From assembly GCA_030692365.1 (NCBI GenBank), contig JAUYCC010000050.1, positions 1 through 54,330 on the forward strand: a DNA stretch of 54,330 nt. Direction: 5' to 3'. A model generated the notes under the pieces. It worked only from the letters and a program-made list of their open reading frames with translations, made no database searches and was not told the origin of the DNA. This document shows, piece after piece, positions 16,335 to 24,427 of the stretch. The position numbers were made by a program, and so were the translations under genes. The number at the start of each line of letters is the position of its first letter. The stretch's first letter is position 1. The DNA comes from Pelolinea sp. (GTDB taxonomy: Bacteria; Chloroflexota; Anaerolineae; Anaerolineales; Anaerolineaceae).

Positions 16335-16952
16335 TTAACTCTCTGCCGCGAATCCCGGAAACGCGTCGGCGATCGCGCCAAGTACCGCGGTGAGCGCCGC
16401 GTGGTCGTCGCGCAGCAGCGTGATGACCTCCTGAATGGCGTCCTTTGCCCAATTAGTATTACCCTTGGCAGCGTGTGCGCGGCCGGCCTGCATCAGGTGC
16501 GCTGCCAGCAGGTCCGCGGCAGGGAGGTCCTGCGCGCCGAGGATATGGCGCAGGTACCCGAACCGGCCGGCAGAGGTGAAGGCGCGGATTTCCTCTTCAG
16601 AACAGGTAAACATTCGGTCGAGCGAAAGCGGTGGTCGCGGAGGGAGCAAGTGTGACACTTTGCTGGCGTCGGAGTAGCCGACGAAAAGCACACTCAATTC
16701 CACCGGCACATTGCGGTTCAGGCGGTTATCCTGAATGACCTCTTCAGGAAGGTTGCCTGAAGCAGCCAGTTGGCGCACCAGCCCGTCGTCGTCAATGTGG
16801 ATATCGGTCACCAGGCCGAAGGCTTTCACGGCCTCGTCCAGCGGGATGCTGACCAGTGACCCGAAAGCCGGGAAGGGCTGACTGACCTGGCAGCCGGCCA
16901 CGCATCCGCGCGTGTTGGCGCGCAGCAGGCGCCCGATGTGAATTTCGCTCAT
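16335..16952 (-). CDS. HerA-NurA operon protein of unknown function (possible HAS-barrel)
   Basis: A 205-residue protein. The N-terminus (IGRLLRANTRGCVAGCQVS, GLVTDIHIDDDGLVRQLA) resembles the small beta-barrel (HAS-barrel) found at the start of HerA, and the C-terminal half is helical. Its start overlaps the nurA stop by four bases and herA starts 12 bases after it, so all three are translated together. An adaptor between nuclease and translocase is a reasonable inference, but no activity can be read. Confidence 0.72.
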   Translation of the reverse strand: MSEIHIGRLLRANTRGCVAGCQVSQPFPAFGSLVSIPLDEAVKAFGLVTDIHIDDDGLVRQLAASGNLPEEVIQDNRLNRNVPVELSVLFVGYSDASKVSHLLPPRPPLSLDRMFTCSEEEIRAFTSAGRFGYLRHILGAQDLPAADLLAAHLMQAGRAHAAKGNTNWAKDAIQEVITLLRDDHAALTAVLGAIADAFPGFAAES

Positions 16953-18106
16953 CTTTCCATCCTTGTCCTTGATTGCAGTTCTTTGGCGCTCAATTTATTG
17001 GATTGGGCGCTGAGGCCCAGCCCGCGGCGCTGAAGTTCAATATCCAGGCGGGCGATTAATTGTTCTTTTTCGTCAAAGTGCACCACCGCTTCTTCGTGCG
17101 CGCGGTGCAGCAGATAGGGATAGGGACGTGTGCCCATCAGCCGGCACTGGTCAAGCAGTGCGCGCTGCAGCAGGCTGACCTGCTGTGGGTCAACGGCCAC
17201 CCAGGCGGGAATTTCCACGCGCGCGATCCACGGGAATTTTTCGCTGCCGACGTTGAGATAGAAGAAGTGCAGCGCCAGATCGCCAGTATATTTCTGGCTG
17301 GAAGAAGACCACAGCGCGAAGACGGCGGATCGTTGCCCGGGTTTGAGCAGTTCGCTGAACACCGCCAGGTCTTCCAGTCCGTCCAGGCTGGTTTGCTGGC
17401 TTTCCTCGTTCATGTATTCAAGCATCTTAACCACCAGCGACGCGCGCGGCCGGTCGGTGTAACCGGCGGCGATGGATCCCTTGCCATGTAAAACGCCCAG
17501 CGCGGCCTGATACAGCTCGAACGCGCGGGTGAAATCTGCTTCGCTCCGAGGCTGGTGGAAAAGCTCCAAAGGTCCATCGCCCAGTGCGATAACCGGCAAG
17601 TCGGAATCATTCTGCCATTCTGCAAGCACACGCATCTCCTCAACGTCGCGTTTCAGAGAGACCAGATCCTCGCTGACCTCGCCCACTTCGATCTGCCCGT
17701 TTTCATCGGTGAGGAATTTGGTGAAAACGTCCACCTGCGGCGCGAGCCCGCTGCCGGGCTGGTAGCAGAGGCGGCTGGTATTGACCAGCGCAACCGACAA
17801 TGCGTCATGGGTACTGGGAACGATTTGGGAGCCGTCGGAGGTGAGCAGGATATAGTTTAGGCTTAAATCCGGAGAATTGATGGCTGAATCAGCAGGTTCA
17901 TCCACAAGCAGGGAACAGCGGTCGCCGCGCTGGCGGGAAGTGATCTTCTCATTAAGAGATGATCGAATTTCAGAATGCCGCCGCCCGCAGTCGCGCAATA
18001 ATTCCAGGGCAGTTTGCAATTTAGACGCGAGTTCCTGGCGGCTGAGGCTGGCGCGCTGGCTGTATTGCTCTATTTGCGGTTGAAGCTGAAGGTAATTAAG
18101 CGGCAT
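16949..18106 (-). CDS. nurA: NurA-domain DNA repair nuclease
   Basis: A 385-residue protein. The NurA signature DGSQ lies at 91-94 (ILLTSDGSQIVPS), with VIALGDGPLELF mid-protein and a C-terminal acidic/basic tract; these RNase-H-like residues coordinate Mn in NurA nucleases. It is expected to degrade DNA ends together with HerA. A TATAAT box lies at about 18143-18148 with a leader of roughly 30 bases. It is the first gene of the operon. Confidence 0.88.
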   Translation of the reverse strand: MPLNYLQLQPQIEQYSQRASLSRQELASKLQTALELLRDCGRRHSEIRSSLNEKITSRQRGDRCSLLVDEPADSAINSPDLSLNYILLTSDGSQIVPSTHDALSVALVNTSRLCYQPGSGLAPQVDVFTKFLTDENGQIEVGEVSEDLVSLKRDVEEMRVLAEWQNDSDLPVIALGDGPLELFHQPRSEADFTRAFELYQAALGVLHGKGSIAAGYTDRPRASLVVKMLEYMNEESQQTSLDGLEDLAVFSELLKPGQRSAVFALWSSSSQKYTGDLALHFFYLNVGSEKFPWIARVEIPAWVAVDPQQVSLLQRALLDQCRLMGTRPYPYLLHRAHEEAVVHFDEKEQLIARLDIELQRRGLGLSAQSNKLSAKELQSRTRMER

Positions 18107-18180
18107 GCGGGAATCCCCATCCTGTCTCGGCCATGGCTGTGATTATATCGGAATCCTAATGCGCCGCAAGGTTAAATGAA

Positions 18181-18209
18181 AAAAGGAAGGTAAGGGCGGC
18201 CTTCCTTTT
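18181..18209 (-). terminator. Terminator of the 18231-18986 lipoprotein gene
   Basis: Stem AAAAGGAAGG (18181-18190) / CCTTCCTTTT (18200-18209), with a T-run when read on the minus strand, 22 bases after the stop codon. Confidence 0.8.
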
Positions 18210-18230
18210 TTCGTTATTTAAAAACCTTGC

Positions 18231-18986
18231 TTAGGGTTTGACTGCTTCCACCCAGTTGAAGGTGGCATCCAGCTCCTTGCCGTAGCCAAGGAAACCAAAG
18301 CCGATGGTGCCTTCGCTGTATGTATCGTCGGTGATTGCCAGCGGGCGTTTTTCCCAGTAGGGCTGTTCGCCGTTGACGAAGGCGGTGATCTGGTTGCCTA
18401 CGCAGGAGAGGGAGAAGACATTCTTGTCAACCCCGCCTTTGATCAGGGAGCTGCCGATGCGCTTTTCAATGAAGCTGGTGTAAGCGTTCTTGCCTTCATT
18501 TTTCTTGTACTGGTCATAACGCAGCAGTTCGTAGTAGCCGTTGCTGCTGATGCGGAACTCGTACCAGCCGGCTTCGGTGGCGCGGCAGATGAGCGAGAAA
18601 GCGTTATCGAGCTGGCCGGCGTTTTCAACTTCCGCCTGGACAATAACATCTTTGTAGGTGTGTTTTTTGTTAAGGAAGACGAAGTTCACATCGTTGGGCG
18701 GCAAGGTCTGCATGCGGAAATTGTCGTTAATCTGCGACCAGACGAGCTGCTTTTCCAGGCCGGAGACAACTTTCATGCCCCAGGCTTCATTAATGTCTTT
18801 TTCAAACTCATCGCGAAAGTAGGTGGCATCCGAGAGAACGGCTTCGGTTGACACAGCCTTGATCTCCTGAAGCTCCAGTTCTTCCGCAGTCTTGCCCGCG
18901 CTGCCAATGCCCAGGCTCGACAGCCCACCGCAGGCTGACATCAGGACCGTACCGGCAAGCAGTAGTGCAAAAAATTTTACTTTCAT
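18231..18986 (-). CDS. Putative lipoprotein with a laminin G/concanavalin-like sugar-binding fold
   Basis: A 251-residue protein. The signal peptide (FFALLLAGTVLMSAC) ends in a lipobox, so it is likely anchored outside the membrane. The mature part has the beta-rich pattern of concanavalin-type lectin domains such as DUF1080: FRDEFEKD, a segment around VIVQAEVEN, WYEFRISSNGYYELLRY, ITAFVNGE and GTIGFGFLGYG. No catalytic residues are evident; carbohydrate or envelope binding is inferred from fold only. AAAGGAG lies 8 bases before the ATG, and a strong terminator follows. Confidence 0.7.
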   Translation of the reverse strand: MKVKFFALLLAGTVLMSACGGLSSLGIGSAGKTAEELELQEIKAVSTEAVLSDATYFRDEFEKDINEAWGMKVVSGLEKQLVWSQINDNFRMQTLPPNDVNFVFLNKKHTYKDVIVQAEVENAGQLDNAFSLICRATEAGWYEFRISSNGYYELLRYDQYKKNEGKNAYTSFIEKRIGSSLIKGGVDKNVFSLSCVGNQITAFVNGEQPYWEKRPLAITDDTYSEGTIGFGFLGYGKELDATFNWVEAVKP

Positions 18987-19106
18987 TTTTATCTCCTTTA
19001 TTTGTCAATGATGACTGTTGTAGTGGTCTGTTGGTCAAACCACTATACCATAAGTCTAAGACTTTTTCAGGTTTTGTCAACAGGGGAATTTCTTTCCACA
19101 GAATGC

Positions 19107-19149
19107 AACCACAGATGGACACGGATAAAAAATTGATGAACACAGATTT
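19107..19149. repeat. CACAGAT-type intergenic repeat fragment
   Basis: Contains AACCACAGATGGACACGGAT and then GAACACAGATTT. From general knowledge, similar runs recur as non-coding repeats in many bacterial genomes. It lies in a 602-base gap without supported genes (18987-19588), together with the inverted repeat and riboswitch that follow. Confidence 0.45.
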
Positions 19150-19289
19150 AATTGCGTGGGGCGCCCATTCCACCTAACGCTGCGGTCTGGGTTAATGCGC
19201 TTTCTCCTGGCTAGTTACCCGATCTCACCGTAGAAATGGAAATGATTATTTAATTCTCATCGTCATAAAGTAGGGGGTTGAAAGTTTTC

Positions 19290-19345
19290 TGGTAGGTGTG
19301 AAGCACATTGTCCAGAGCGCAGCGTGGGATGCTTCACACCTACCA
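19290..19345. repeat. 16-bp perfect inverted repeat, 24-base loop
   Basis: TGGTAGGTGTGAAGCA (19290-19305) is followed 24 bases later by its exact complement (19330-19345). There is no T-run, so an ordinary terminator is unlikely. It may be a dispersed palindromic repeat. Confidence 0.6.
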
Positions 19346-19440
19346 ATGATTATTTTATATGGTAACCTTTTTAATATCTGAGAAAACCCATCATAATTAT
19401 CCGATTGTTTTCAATTTGTGGTAAACTAATTACATAAGAT

Positions 19441-19530
19441 CAGATCGAAAAAGGCAAACCCGGCGAAAGCCGGCGGCGCAATGCCATGGGTCTAAAGCGC
19501 AAGCCACGACCGCCAGGCTGCTGAAGGTCT
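19441..19530 (+). ncRNA. Cyclic di-GMP class I riboswitch (GEMM)
   Basis: The conserved core is visible: GGCAAACC (19453-19460), a GAAA-capped 5-bp P2 stem (CCGGC/GCCGG), GGCGCAATGCC, and the 3' segment CGCCAGGCTGC (19511-19521). The guanine that contacts the ligand in c-di-GMP aptamers appears kept (AAAGGCAAACC), which argues against the cGAMP variant, though this is hand alignment. A run of six T follows at 19530-19535. It sits about 60 bases before the DUF3048 lipoprotein gene and is expected to control it. Confidence 0.85.
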
Positions 19531-19588
19531 TTTTTGTTATTAAAGCGGCAGGAACAGATTATGGATCTGGCTGCCGCAAGAGGAAGAG

Positions 19589-20875
19589 ATGAACGTGAGA
19601 AAATTTGTATTAATTACCATCATCGCGACTATGGCGCTGACAAGCTGTCAGCTTCGCTTTGCACAACCAACCACTGTTTCAAAGGGGGAGGAAACTGCTT
19701 CGCCTTCGGTTTCAAGCCCTGCGCCTGAACTAACCTCCACCCCCGTAAACCAGGACACAAAAGTTTTACCAACCAGCGAGCCGGTAGAAACCCATCCGAC
19801 AGTGGAAACCCCAACAGGGGAAGCAATAACATTAAATCCCCTGACCGGGCTGCCCGTCCAGAATCCTGAAAACCTGCTTCTGCCGCCGGCGCTGATTTCG
19901 GTGACCAATTTTCCGCCCACCGCGCGCCCGCAGGCAGGGCTTTCTTTCAGCCCGATCGTCTTTGAACTTTTCATTGGCGAGGGCATGACGCGCTACCTAG
20001 CCCTTTTCTACGGCGACTACCCCCGCGCGTCGCTCCCGGACCAGGGCGAAGATGTTCAGGATGACCTCACTAAAGGACTTCCATTGCCTGTGGTCGGGCC
20101 TGTCCGTTCCGGCCGGCTGCCATATGAACACATCCGCAAGCTCTATAACGGATTCATTGTTATGGCTTCGGCGTATTCCAAAGTAGCGGCGCAATTAAAG
20201 GATTACGTCAATGTTTATGGCGACGATAACATGGATGTCAACAGCGCGCTTATGCCGGTAGACCAACTGGTGGAGGTGGCGAAAGCCAACCAGAAGGACC
20301 TGGGTGAAATGAACCTGAGCGGCATGGCCTTTGACACGGAGCCCCCCGACAACGGCAAAAAGGCGCAGTCCTTGTGGGTCTTTTATGCCTATAAAAACCA
20401 GATTTTCTGGCGCTATAACGAAGAGGATGGTTCATACCACCGCTGGCAGGATAACGCCGACGGCTCAACTTTCATTGAGCAGACCGATCGCCTGAATGGC
20501 GAGCCGCTGACCTACGAAAACGTGGTGGTTTTGTTTGCTGACCATGAGGTTCAGAACATCACCCTGATTGATATTAACCTGCTGTACGTCAAACGCGGCA
20601 AGGCGCTGCTCTTCCGCGACGGCGTGATGCAGGAAATTTACTGGACCACCATCAGCGAGGAATACGAAAAAACCACCGGCCGGCTGCGCCCTATCCGCTT
20701 TGTGGATGCCAAAGGCAACCAGATCGCCTTCAAACCCGGCCAGACCTGGGTTGAGATTGTGCCCAATCACATTGCTTACTGGGAAACGGTGAATTCGGAA
20801 AAGTACAACCAGCTGGCATCCGGCCGCAGCAAAGGCTCAGGCTATTGGGGCGTGTACTTCAAGCTGGACAATTAA
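19589..20875 (+). CDS. DUF3048 (YerB-like) lipoprotein under a c-di-GMP riboswitch
   Basis: A 428-residue protein. The signal peptide ends in LTSC, a lipobox, followed by a Ser/Thr/Pro-rich linker to about residue 85. The DUF3048 N-terminal domain has NPLTGLPVQNPENL, VGPVRSGRLPYEHIRKLY and FVGE-like acidic strands (VFELFIGEGMTRYL). A second, C-terminal domain ends WVEIVPN. Function is unknown; Bacillus YerB belongs to this family. Location outside the membrane and c-di-GMP control suggest a role in envelope or surface lifestyle. AGGAAGAG precedes the ATG. The 3' end overlaps the opposing nth by 17 bases. Confidence 0.88.
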   Translation: MNVRKFVLITIIATMALTSCQLRFAQPTTVSKGEETASPSVSSPAPELTSTPVNQDTKVLPTSEPVETHPTVETPTGEAITLNPLTGLPVQNPENLLLPPALISVTNFPPTARPQAGLSFSPIVFELFIGEGMTRYLALFYGDYPRASLPDQGEDVQDDLTKGLPLPVVGPVRSGRLPYEHIRKLYNGFIVMASAYSKVAAQLKDYVNVYGDDNMDVNSALMPVDQLVEVAKANQKDLGEMNLSGMAFDTEPPDNGKKAQSLWVFYAYKNQIFWRYNEEDGSYHRWQDNADGSTFIEQTDRLNGEPLTYENVVVLFADHEVQNITLIDINLLYVKRGKALLFRDGVMQEIYWTTISEEYEKTTGRLRPIRFVDAKGNQIAFKPGQTWVEIVPNHIAYWETVNSEKYNQLASGRSKGSGYWGVYFKLDN

Positions 20876-21575
20876 CTGGCTTTTGCAGGTTCTGGAAGTA
20901 ATCGCATAATCCGTTCAGCGGACAGCGCGGACATTCCGGTTTGCACGTGTGGCAGATCTCGCGCCCCAGGCGGATAAAATTCAAATGTCCGGGGCCGTAT
21001 TGCTCCGGTGCGAATAGTTGCTCGAGCCATGCATGCGCGTTCTCCACGCCCATCTTTTCGGGGCGCAGCCCCAGCCGGCCGCTGACACGGTAAACGTGTG
21101 TGTCTACCGGGAAGGCGGGTATACCCAGCGAAAACTGCAAAACAATGGCGGCAGTCTTGGGCCCGACGCCCTTAAAGCGGCTCAGCCAGTCGTGCGCGCC
21201 TTGCCTCCCCATCTCGCTTAAAAAATCCAGGGTCAGATCACCGCGCTCTTCAGTGATCTGGTGCAGAATAGCCTGGATACGCGGGGCTTTCTGGTTTGCC
21301 AAACCCGCCGGGCGGATGGCTTCAACCACTTCTTCTTCAGGCGCTTCGCGCACAGTTTCCCAATTCGGAAACTTTTTCTTCAGGCGGGTAAACGCCACAT
21401 CGCGGTTTACATCGGTAGTGTTCTGCGAGAGGATGGTAGAAACCAGTTCATCCAGTGCGGAAAGCGGCTGGCGCCATTCAGGCAGGCCGAAGGTTTTTTC
21501 CAGGATTTGGTAGCCCTTTTGGGATTTACGAATAAGCTGCTCGTCTGGTTTGAGTTCGTGCCGTTTCGGGTTCAT
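20859..21575 (-). CDS. nth: Endonuclease III (HhH-GPD DNA glycosylase/AP lyase)
   Basis: A 238-residue protein. The helix-hairpin-helix has catalytic Lys140 (GVGPKTAAIVLQF) and Asp158 (FPVDTHVYRV). A C-terminal [4Fe-4S] loop follows the C-x6-C-x2-C-x5-C pattern. It removes oxidised pyrimidines and nicks the abasic site. It is slightly longer than Escherichia coli Nth because of an N-terminal extension (MNPKRHELKPDEQ). Its ATG overlaps the asparaginase stop by one base, so the two are co-translated. Confidence 0.92.
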   Translation of the reverse strand: MNPKRHELKPDEQLIRKSQKGYQILEKTFGLPEWRQPLSALDELVSTILSQNTTDVNRDVAFTRLKKKFPNWETVREAPEEEVVEAIRPAGLANQKAPRIQAILHQITEERGDLTLDFLSEMGRQGAHDWLSRFKGVGPKTAAIVLQFSLGIPAFPVDTHVYRVSGRLGLRPEKMGVENAHAWLEQLFAPEQYGPGHLNFIRLGREICHTCKPECPRCPLNGLCDYFQNLQKPVNCPA

Positions 21576-22636
21576 CAGCCAAGCGCTGCCAGAGCCTGCA
21601 TCAGTTCAGGGGTAGGGCGGATTTCGCCGACCTCTTTGCCGCGCCAATTGGCCACAGGCCGTCTATCATAGGCTTTAAGCGCCGCGTTTTGCGCATCGTC
21701 CAGCACCTTTAGCGCTTTCAATACAGCCATCACTACCACCGCGCCGGCGCGCAGATTCGGGTCGCCGTCACTGATTTTCATCGTCATGCCCAGGCTGGTA
21801 TCAATCCCCTTTGCTTTCCCTGGCATAATGCCCAGCGCCCGGTAACCTTCGGCGCCGACCTTGGAAACGAAAGCGCCCTTCCCGACAGCCATGCCATCAG
21901 TATCAAAGCGTTCCGGACCGGCAACCATGTCGGAGTGGGCTGGCATGGCTGCGCTGATCAACCGGCAGGCTTTGGCGCGATTTTCTGGCAGCCCTTCCGG
22001 CTGGCACAGGCGCGCGTATGCCGCAGCCGCATTGGTCAGTGGCACCGCGAAAACTGGCGCGGTACAGCCATCCGTTCCGAGTTCAATAACCGCTATATCC
22101 AGCCCGCACATCTCTGCGAAAGTTTTCAGAATAGCCTGTTGTACGGGGTGGGAGGGCTCCAGGTAATTATCCAGCGGCGCGCCAATCATTTTGGCAAAGG
22201 CGAGCATGCCGGTGTGTTTGCCGGAGCAATTGTTGTGATTCGGACTCGGGGTGATACCCTTTATCAATAATTGATCTGCGCTTTTTTGCGAGTATGGCAA
22301 ATGCGCACCGCATTGCAAATTAGATTCTTCAATACCTACTTTTTTCTGCAGCGCTTCAAGCGCCTGTATATGCGCCTCAGTCCCGGAATGCGACGCGCAT
22401 ATCAGCGCGATCTCGAGGGCATCCATATGGTAACATTCCGCGCCGCCGCGCTCCAGAAAAGCCAGCGCCTGAAAAGGTTTGGCGGAGGAGCGCAGGAAAA
22501 ATTTGGTGTCGGTATCTCCCAGAGAGAAAAGTATTCTGCCATCAGGCTGCACGGCGCACAGGCTGCCATAATGCACCGATTCCACAATCCGGCTGCGTGT
22601 GACTTCAACAAACGGGATGTGACGGGGTGCTGTCAT
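21575..22636 (-). CDS. L-asparaginase II-type (PF06089 family) asparaginase
   Basis: A 353-residue protein. Family hallmarks are the opening VEVTRSRIVESVHYGSL, RSSAKPFQALAFLERG, CASHSGTEAHI, NNCSGKHTGMLAFAK and ELGTDGCTAPVFAVPL. These belong to the rhizobial-type asparaginases, unrelated to the classical E. coli fold. It hydrolyses asparagine to aspartate and ammonia. It lies 15 bases after the MBL-fold gene and directly before nth, so it is probably in one transcript. Confidence 0.9.
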   Translation of the reverse strand: MTAPRHIPFVEVTRSRIVESVHYGSLCAVQPDGRILFSLGDTDTKFFLRSSAKPFQALAFLERGGAECYHMDALEIALICASHSGTEAHIQALEALQKKVGIEESNLQCGAHLPYSQKSADQLLIKGITPSPNHNNCSGKHTGMLAFAKMIGAPLDNYLEPSHPVQQAILKTFAEMCGLDIAVIELGTDGCTAPVFAVPLTNAAAAYARLCQPEGLPENRAKACRLISAAMPAHSDMVAGPERFDTDGMAVGKGAFVSKVGAEGYRALGIMPGKAKGIDTSLGMTMKISDGDPNLRAGAVVVMAVLKALKVLDDAQNAALKAYDRRPVANWRGKEVGEIRPTPELMQALAALG

Positions 22637-22651
22637 TCCGGCTTTAAGTGG

Positions 22652-23500
22652 TCAATCCGACTTTTTTGAAAAATGGCTGCTGTAATACTGCACGACGCCG
22701 GTAGTCAGGCGATTTCTAAAAAGCTCCGCCTCGTGCTTGTTTATAGACGGGAAATTTTCCAGCAATTCCTCGCCCAGGGCTTCGGCCTCATCGGCTTTGG
22801 TTTTGGATGCAACCAATTTTCCCAGCTTGCGGGCGGCTTTTTTCAGGAAATGTTCAAGTTCCTTGATATCATCCATGGTGACCAGCGAACCGCGCCCGCT
22901 GATAAGGATGAAATCCTTAAAGCGCGCCAGCTGAAGTTCATGCAGGCTTTCCAGCCAGGCTTCAATATCCGCGTTGGCAAGAAAGGGCGGCTGGCCTGGG
23001 GTAACAGTATCTCCGATGAATGCGACCTGCTTATGCGGCACAACTACCCAGGTAGAACCCTTAGATGGGCCGGGATGGAGTTCCAGCAAAATGGGATCAT
23101 CCCCCCAATTGACGGCCATATTGGCTGTAAAGGTAATCTCGGCGTGAATCCAGCGTGTGGTGATGGGTTCGGGGTTGGTTTCCCAGGCCGTGCTTGTACC
23201 GATGGAAGACTGATTTTTTGATGATGGCCTTGCTGAAACTGCCTGGGAAGTCTTCTCATGCACAATCACCGGGCATTTGATGTTGGTCGCGCCAGAAACG
23301 CGGTCGAAATGCTCATCCAGCAGCACAAGCAGCCGGTTTGATCCGGCAGCGGTGCGTGTGCAGGTAGTGCGCCAGATGGAAGCGTCTTTGGGATTGATAG
23401 GCGTATCCACCATCACCACGCCCGCGGGTGTGCGAATGGCACCAACGGTGACGCCTTCATAGTCGGTTTCAATCAGAATATCAGTCGCGATTTCTTTCAT
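22652..23500 (-). CDS. MBL-fold protein with a degenerate metal site
   Basis: A 282-residue protein with metallo-beta-lactamase strands (VTVGAIRTPAGVVMVDTPINP; WVVVPHKQVAFIGDTVTPGQPPFL). The usual HxHxDH motif is DEHFDR (LLDEHFDRVSGA) and the second His motif is HPGPSKGS instead of GHT, so most zinc ligands are missing. A catalytic hydrolase is unlikely unless it uses another site; a binding or structural role is possible. AAAGGA precedes the ATG, and a TATACT box lies upstream at about 23545-23550. It is first in a run with asparaginase and nth. Confidence 0.82.
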   Translation of the reverse strand: MKEIATDILIETDYEGVTVGAIRTPAGVVMVDTPINPKDASIWRTTCTRTAAGSNRLLVLLDEHFDRVSGATNIKCPVIVHEKTSQAVSARPSSKNQSSIGTSTAWETNPEPITTRWIHAEITFTANMAVNWGDDPILLELHPGPSKGSTWVVVPHKQVAFIGDTVTPGQPPFLANADIEAWLESLHELQLARFKDFILISGRGSLVTMDDIKELEHFLKKAARKLGKLVASKTKADEAEALGEELLENFPSINKHEAELFRNRLTTGVVQYYSSHFSKKSD

Positions 23501-23557
23501 ACGGGTCCTTTCCCCGGTAAGCAGTTTAAGTGCTTCGTTGCCAGTATAACATAATCA

Positions 23558-24388
23558 TTATGTTTGGCTTTCCGGCCGCCATTGATGGGAATATTGCGCT
23601 TTAATCGATGCGCGCTCGAGGTTGCAGCGTGGGCAATTCAGGTTATTGCACAGCAGGGCGAAAGCATCCTCCTTGATCAAGGCCACAGCCACGTTGAGCA
23701 GCGTATCCACCTTCATCGCGTGCCAGTAGGAATCCGCGACGCGCACCGTGTGCAGTTCCTCCTGCATGTAGTAATGCAATTTATGGAATCCGTCAGAACA
23801 GCCAGGGTAGTGCGGAATTTCGTGAATACCCTCGGCGCTCAGCGCCCAGTGGGTAAACTGCTTCCGGCCGGCCAGTTTTTCAGCGTAATGCACGCTAAAA
23901 TTGGCAGAAGGTTCGGCGCCCATCAGCAGCACCCAGCCGTCCAGCTTGCGCAGTTCAGAGATAGGCGCGTAGGGATCCTCGGCAGGGTGGTTGACCAAAG
24001 CAACGTCCAACCCAAGTCCGGTGAATGAAAACACCGGGTGGCCTGAGCGATACACGCCCGGGTAACCGCGCAACGCTTCGGAGGCTTCGCTGTCCGGCAT
24101 GTCGCTTGGCAGGTCATGAGAGAAAACTTCGGCGGCCAGATTGGTTTCGCGCCCGCTGCCGTAAACCATCAGATTTTCCTCAGGGCCGCTTTCGGGAATG
24201 ACCATTGTAGAAAATGTGAATGAAGGCATCATAACGTTATCCACAGTGGCCAACAGTGCGCCCGTCACAGTGTTCAGCCCGCCTTTAACCTCCCCCAGGT
24301 TAGCTAGGCTGATGTGTGCAAGCACCGGGGTGCTGCGGTTGAGCCCCAGATCCTGCAAGCCGGTCGCGATATCATGATATGAGATCAT
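23558..24388 (-). CDS. AAC(3)-family N-acetyltransferase
   Basis: A 276-residue protein. The AAC(3) pattern includes PVLAHISLANLGEVKGG, VTGALLA, MPSFTFSTM, LRGYPGVYRSGHPVFSFTGLG and GWVLLMGAEPSANFSVHYAE. Members transfer acetyl from CoA to aminoglycosides or to other amines. The host context is not a resistance island, so a housekeeping or secondary substrate is equally likely. A TATAAT box lies at about 24416-24421, and no ribosome binding site is evident. A cysteine pair pattern near the C-terminus (CNNLNCPRC) is unusual. Confidence 0.85.
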   Translation of the reverse strand: MISYHDIATGLQDLGLNRSTPVLAHISLANLGEVKGGLNTVTGALLATVDNVMMPSFTFSTMVIPESGPEENLMVYGSGRETNLAAEVFSHDLPSDMPDSEASEALRGYPGVYRSGHPVFSFTGLGLDVALVNHPAEDPYAPISELRKLDGWVLLMGAEPSANFSVHYAEKLAGRKQFTHWALSAEGIHEIPHYPGCSDGFHKLHYYMQEELHTVRVADSYWHAMKVDTLLNVAVALIKEDAFALLCNNLNCPRCNLERASIKAQYSHQWRPESQT

Positions 24389-24427
24389 ATTATTGAGAAA
24401 ATGGATGGTTAGAAAAATTATATACGC

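Noticed and set aside
19441-19530. cGAMP-type (GEMM-Ib) riboswitch
   Set aside because: The ligand-contacting position appears to be G, as in c-di-GMP aptamers.
23558-24388. Calling the AAC(3)-family gene an antibiotic-resistance gene
   Set aside because: Family membership alone does not show aminoglycoside acetylation, and it sits among housekeeping genes rather than in a resistance island.
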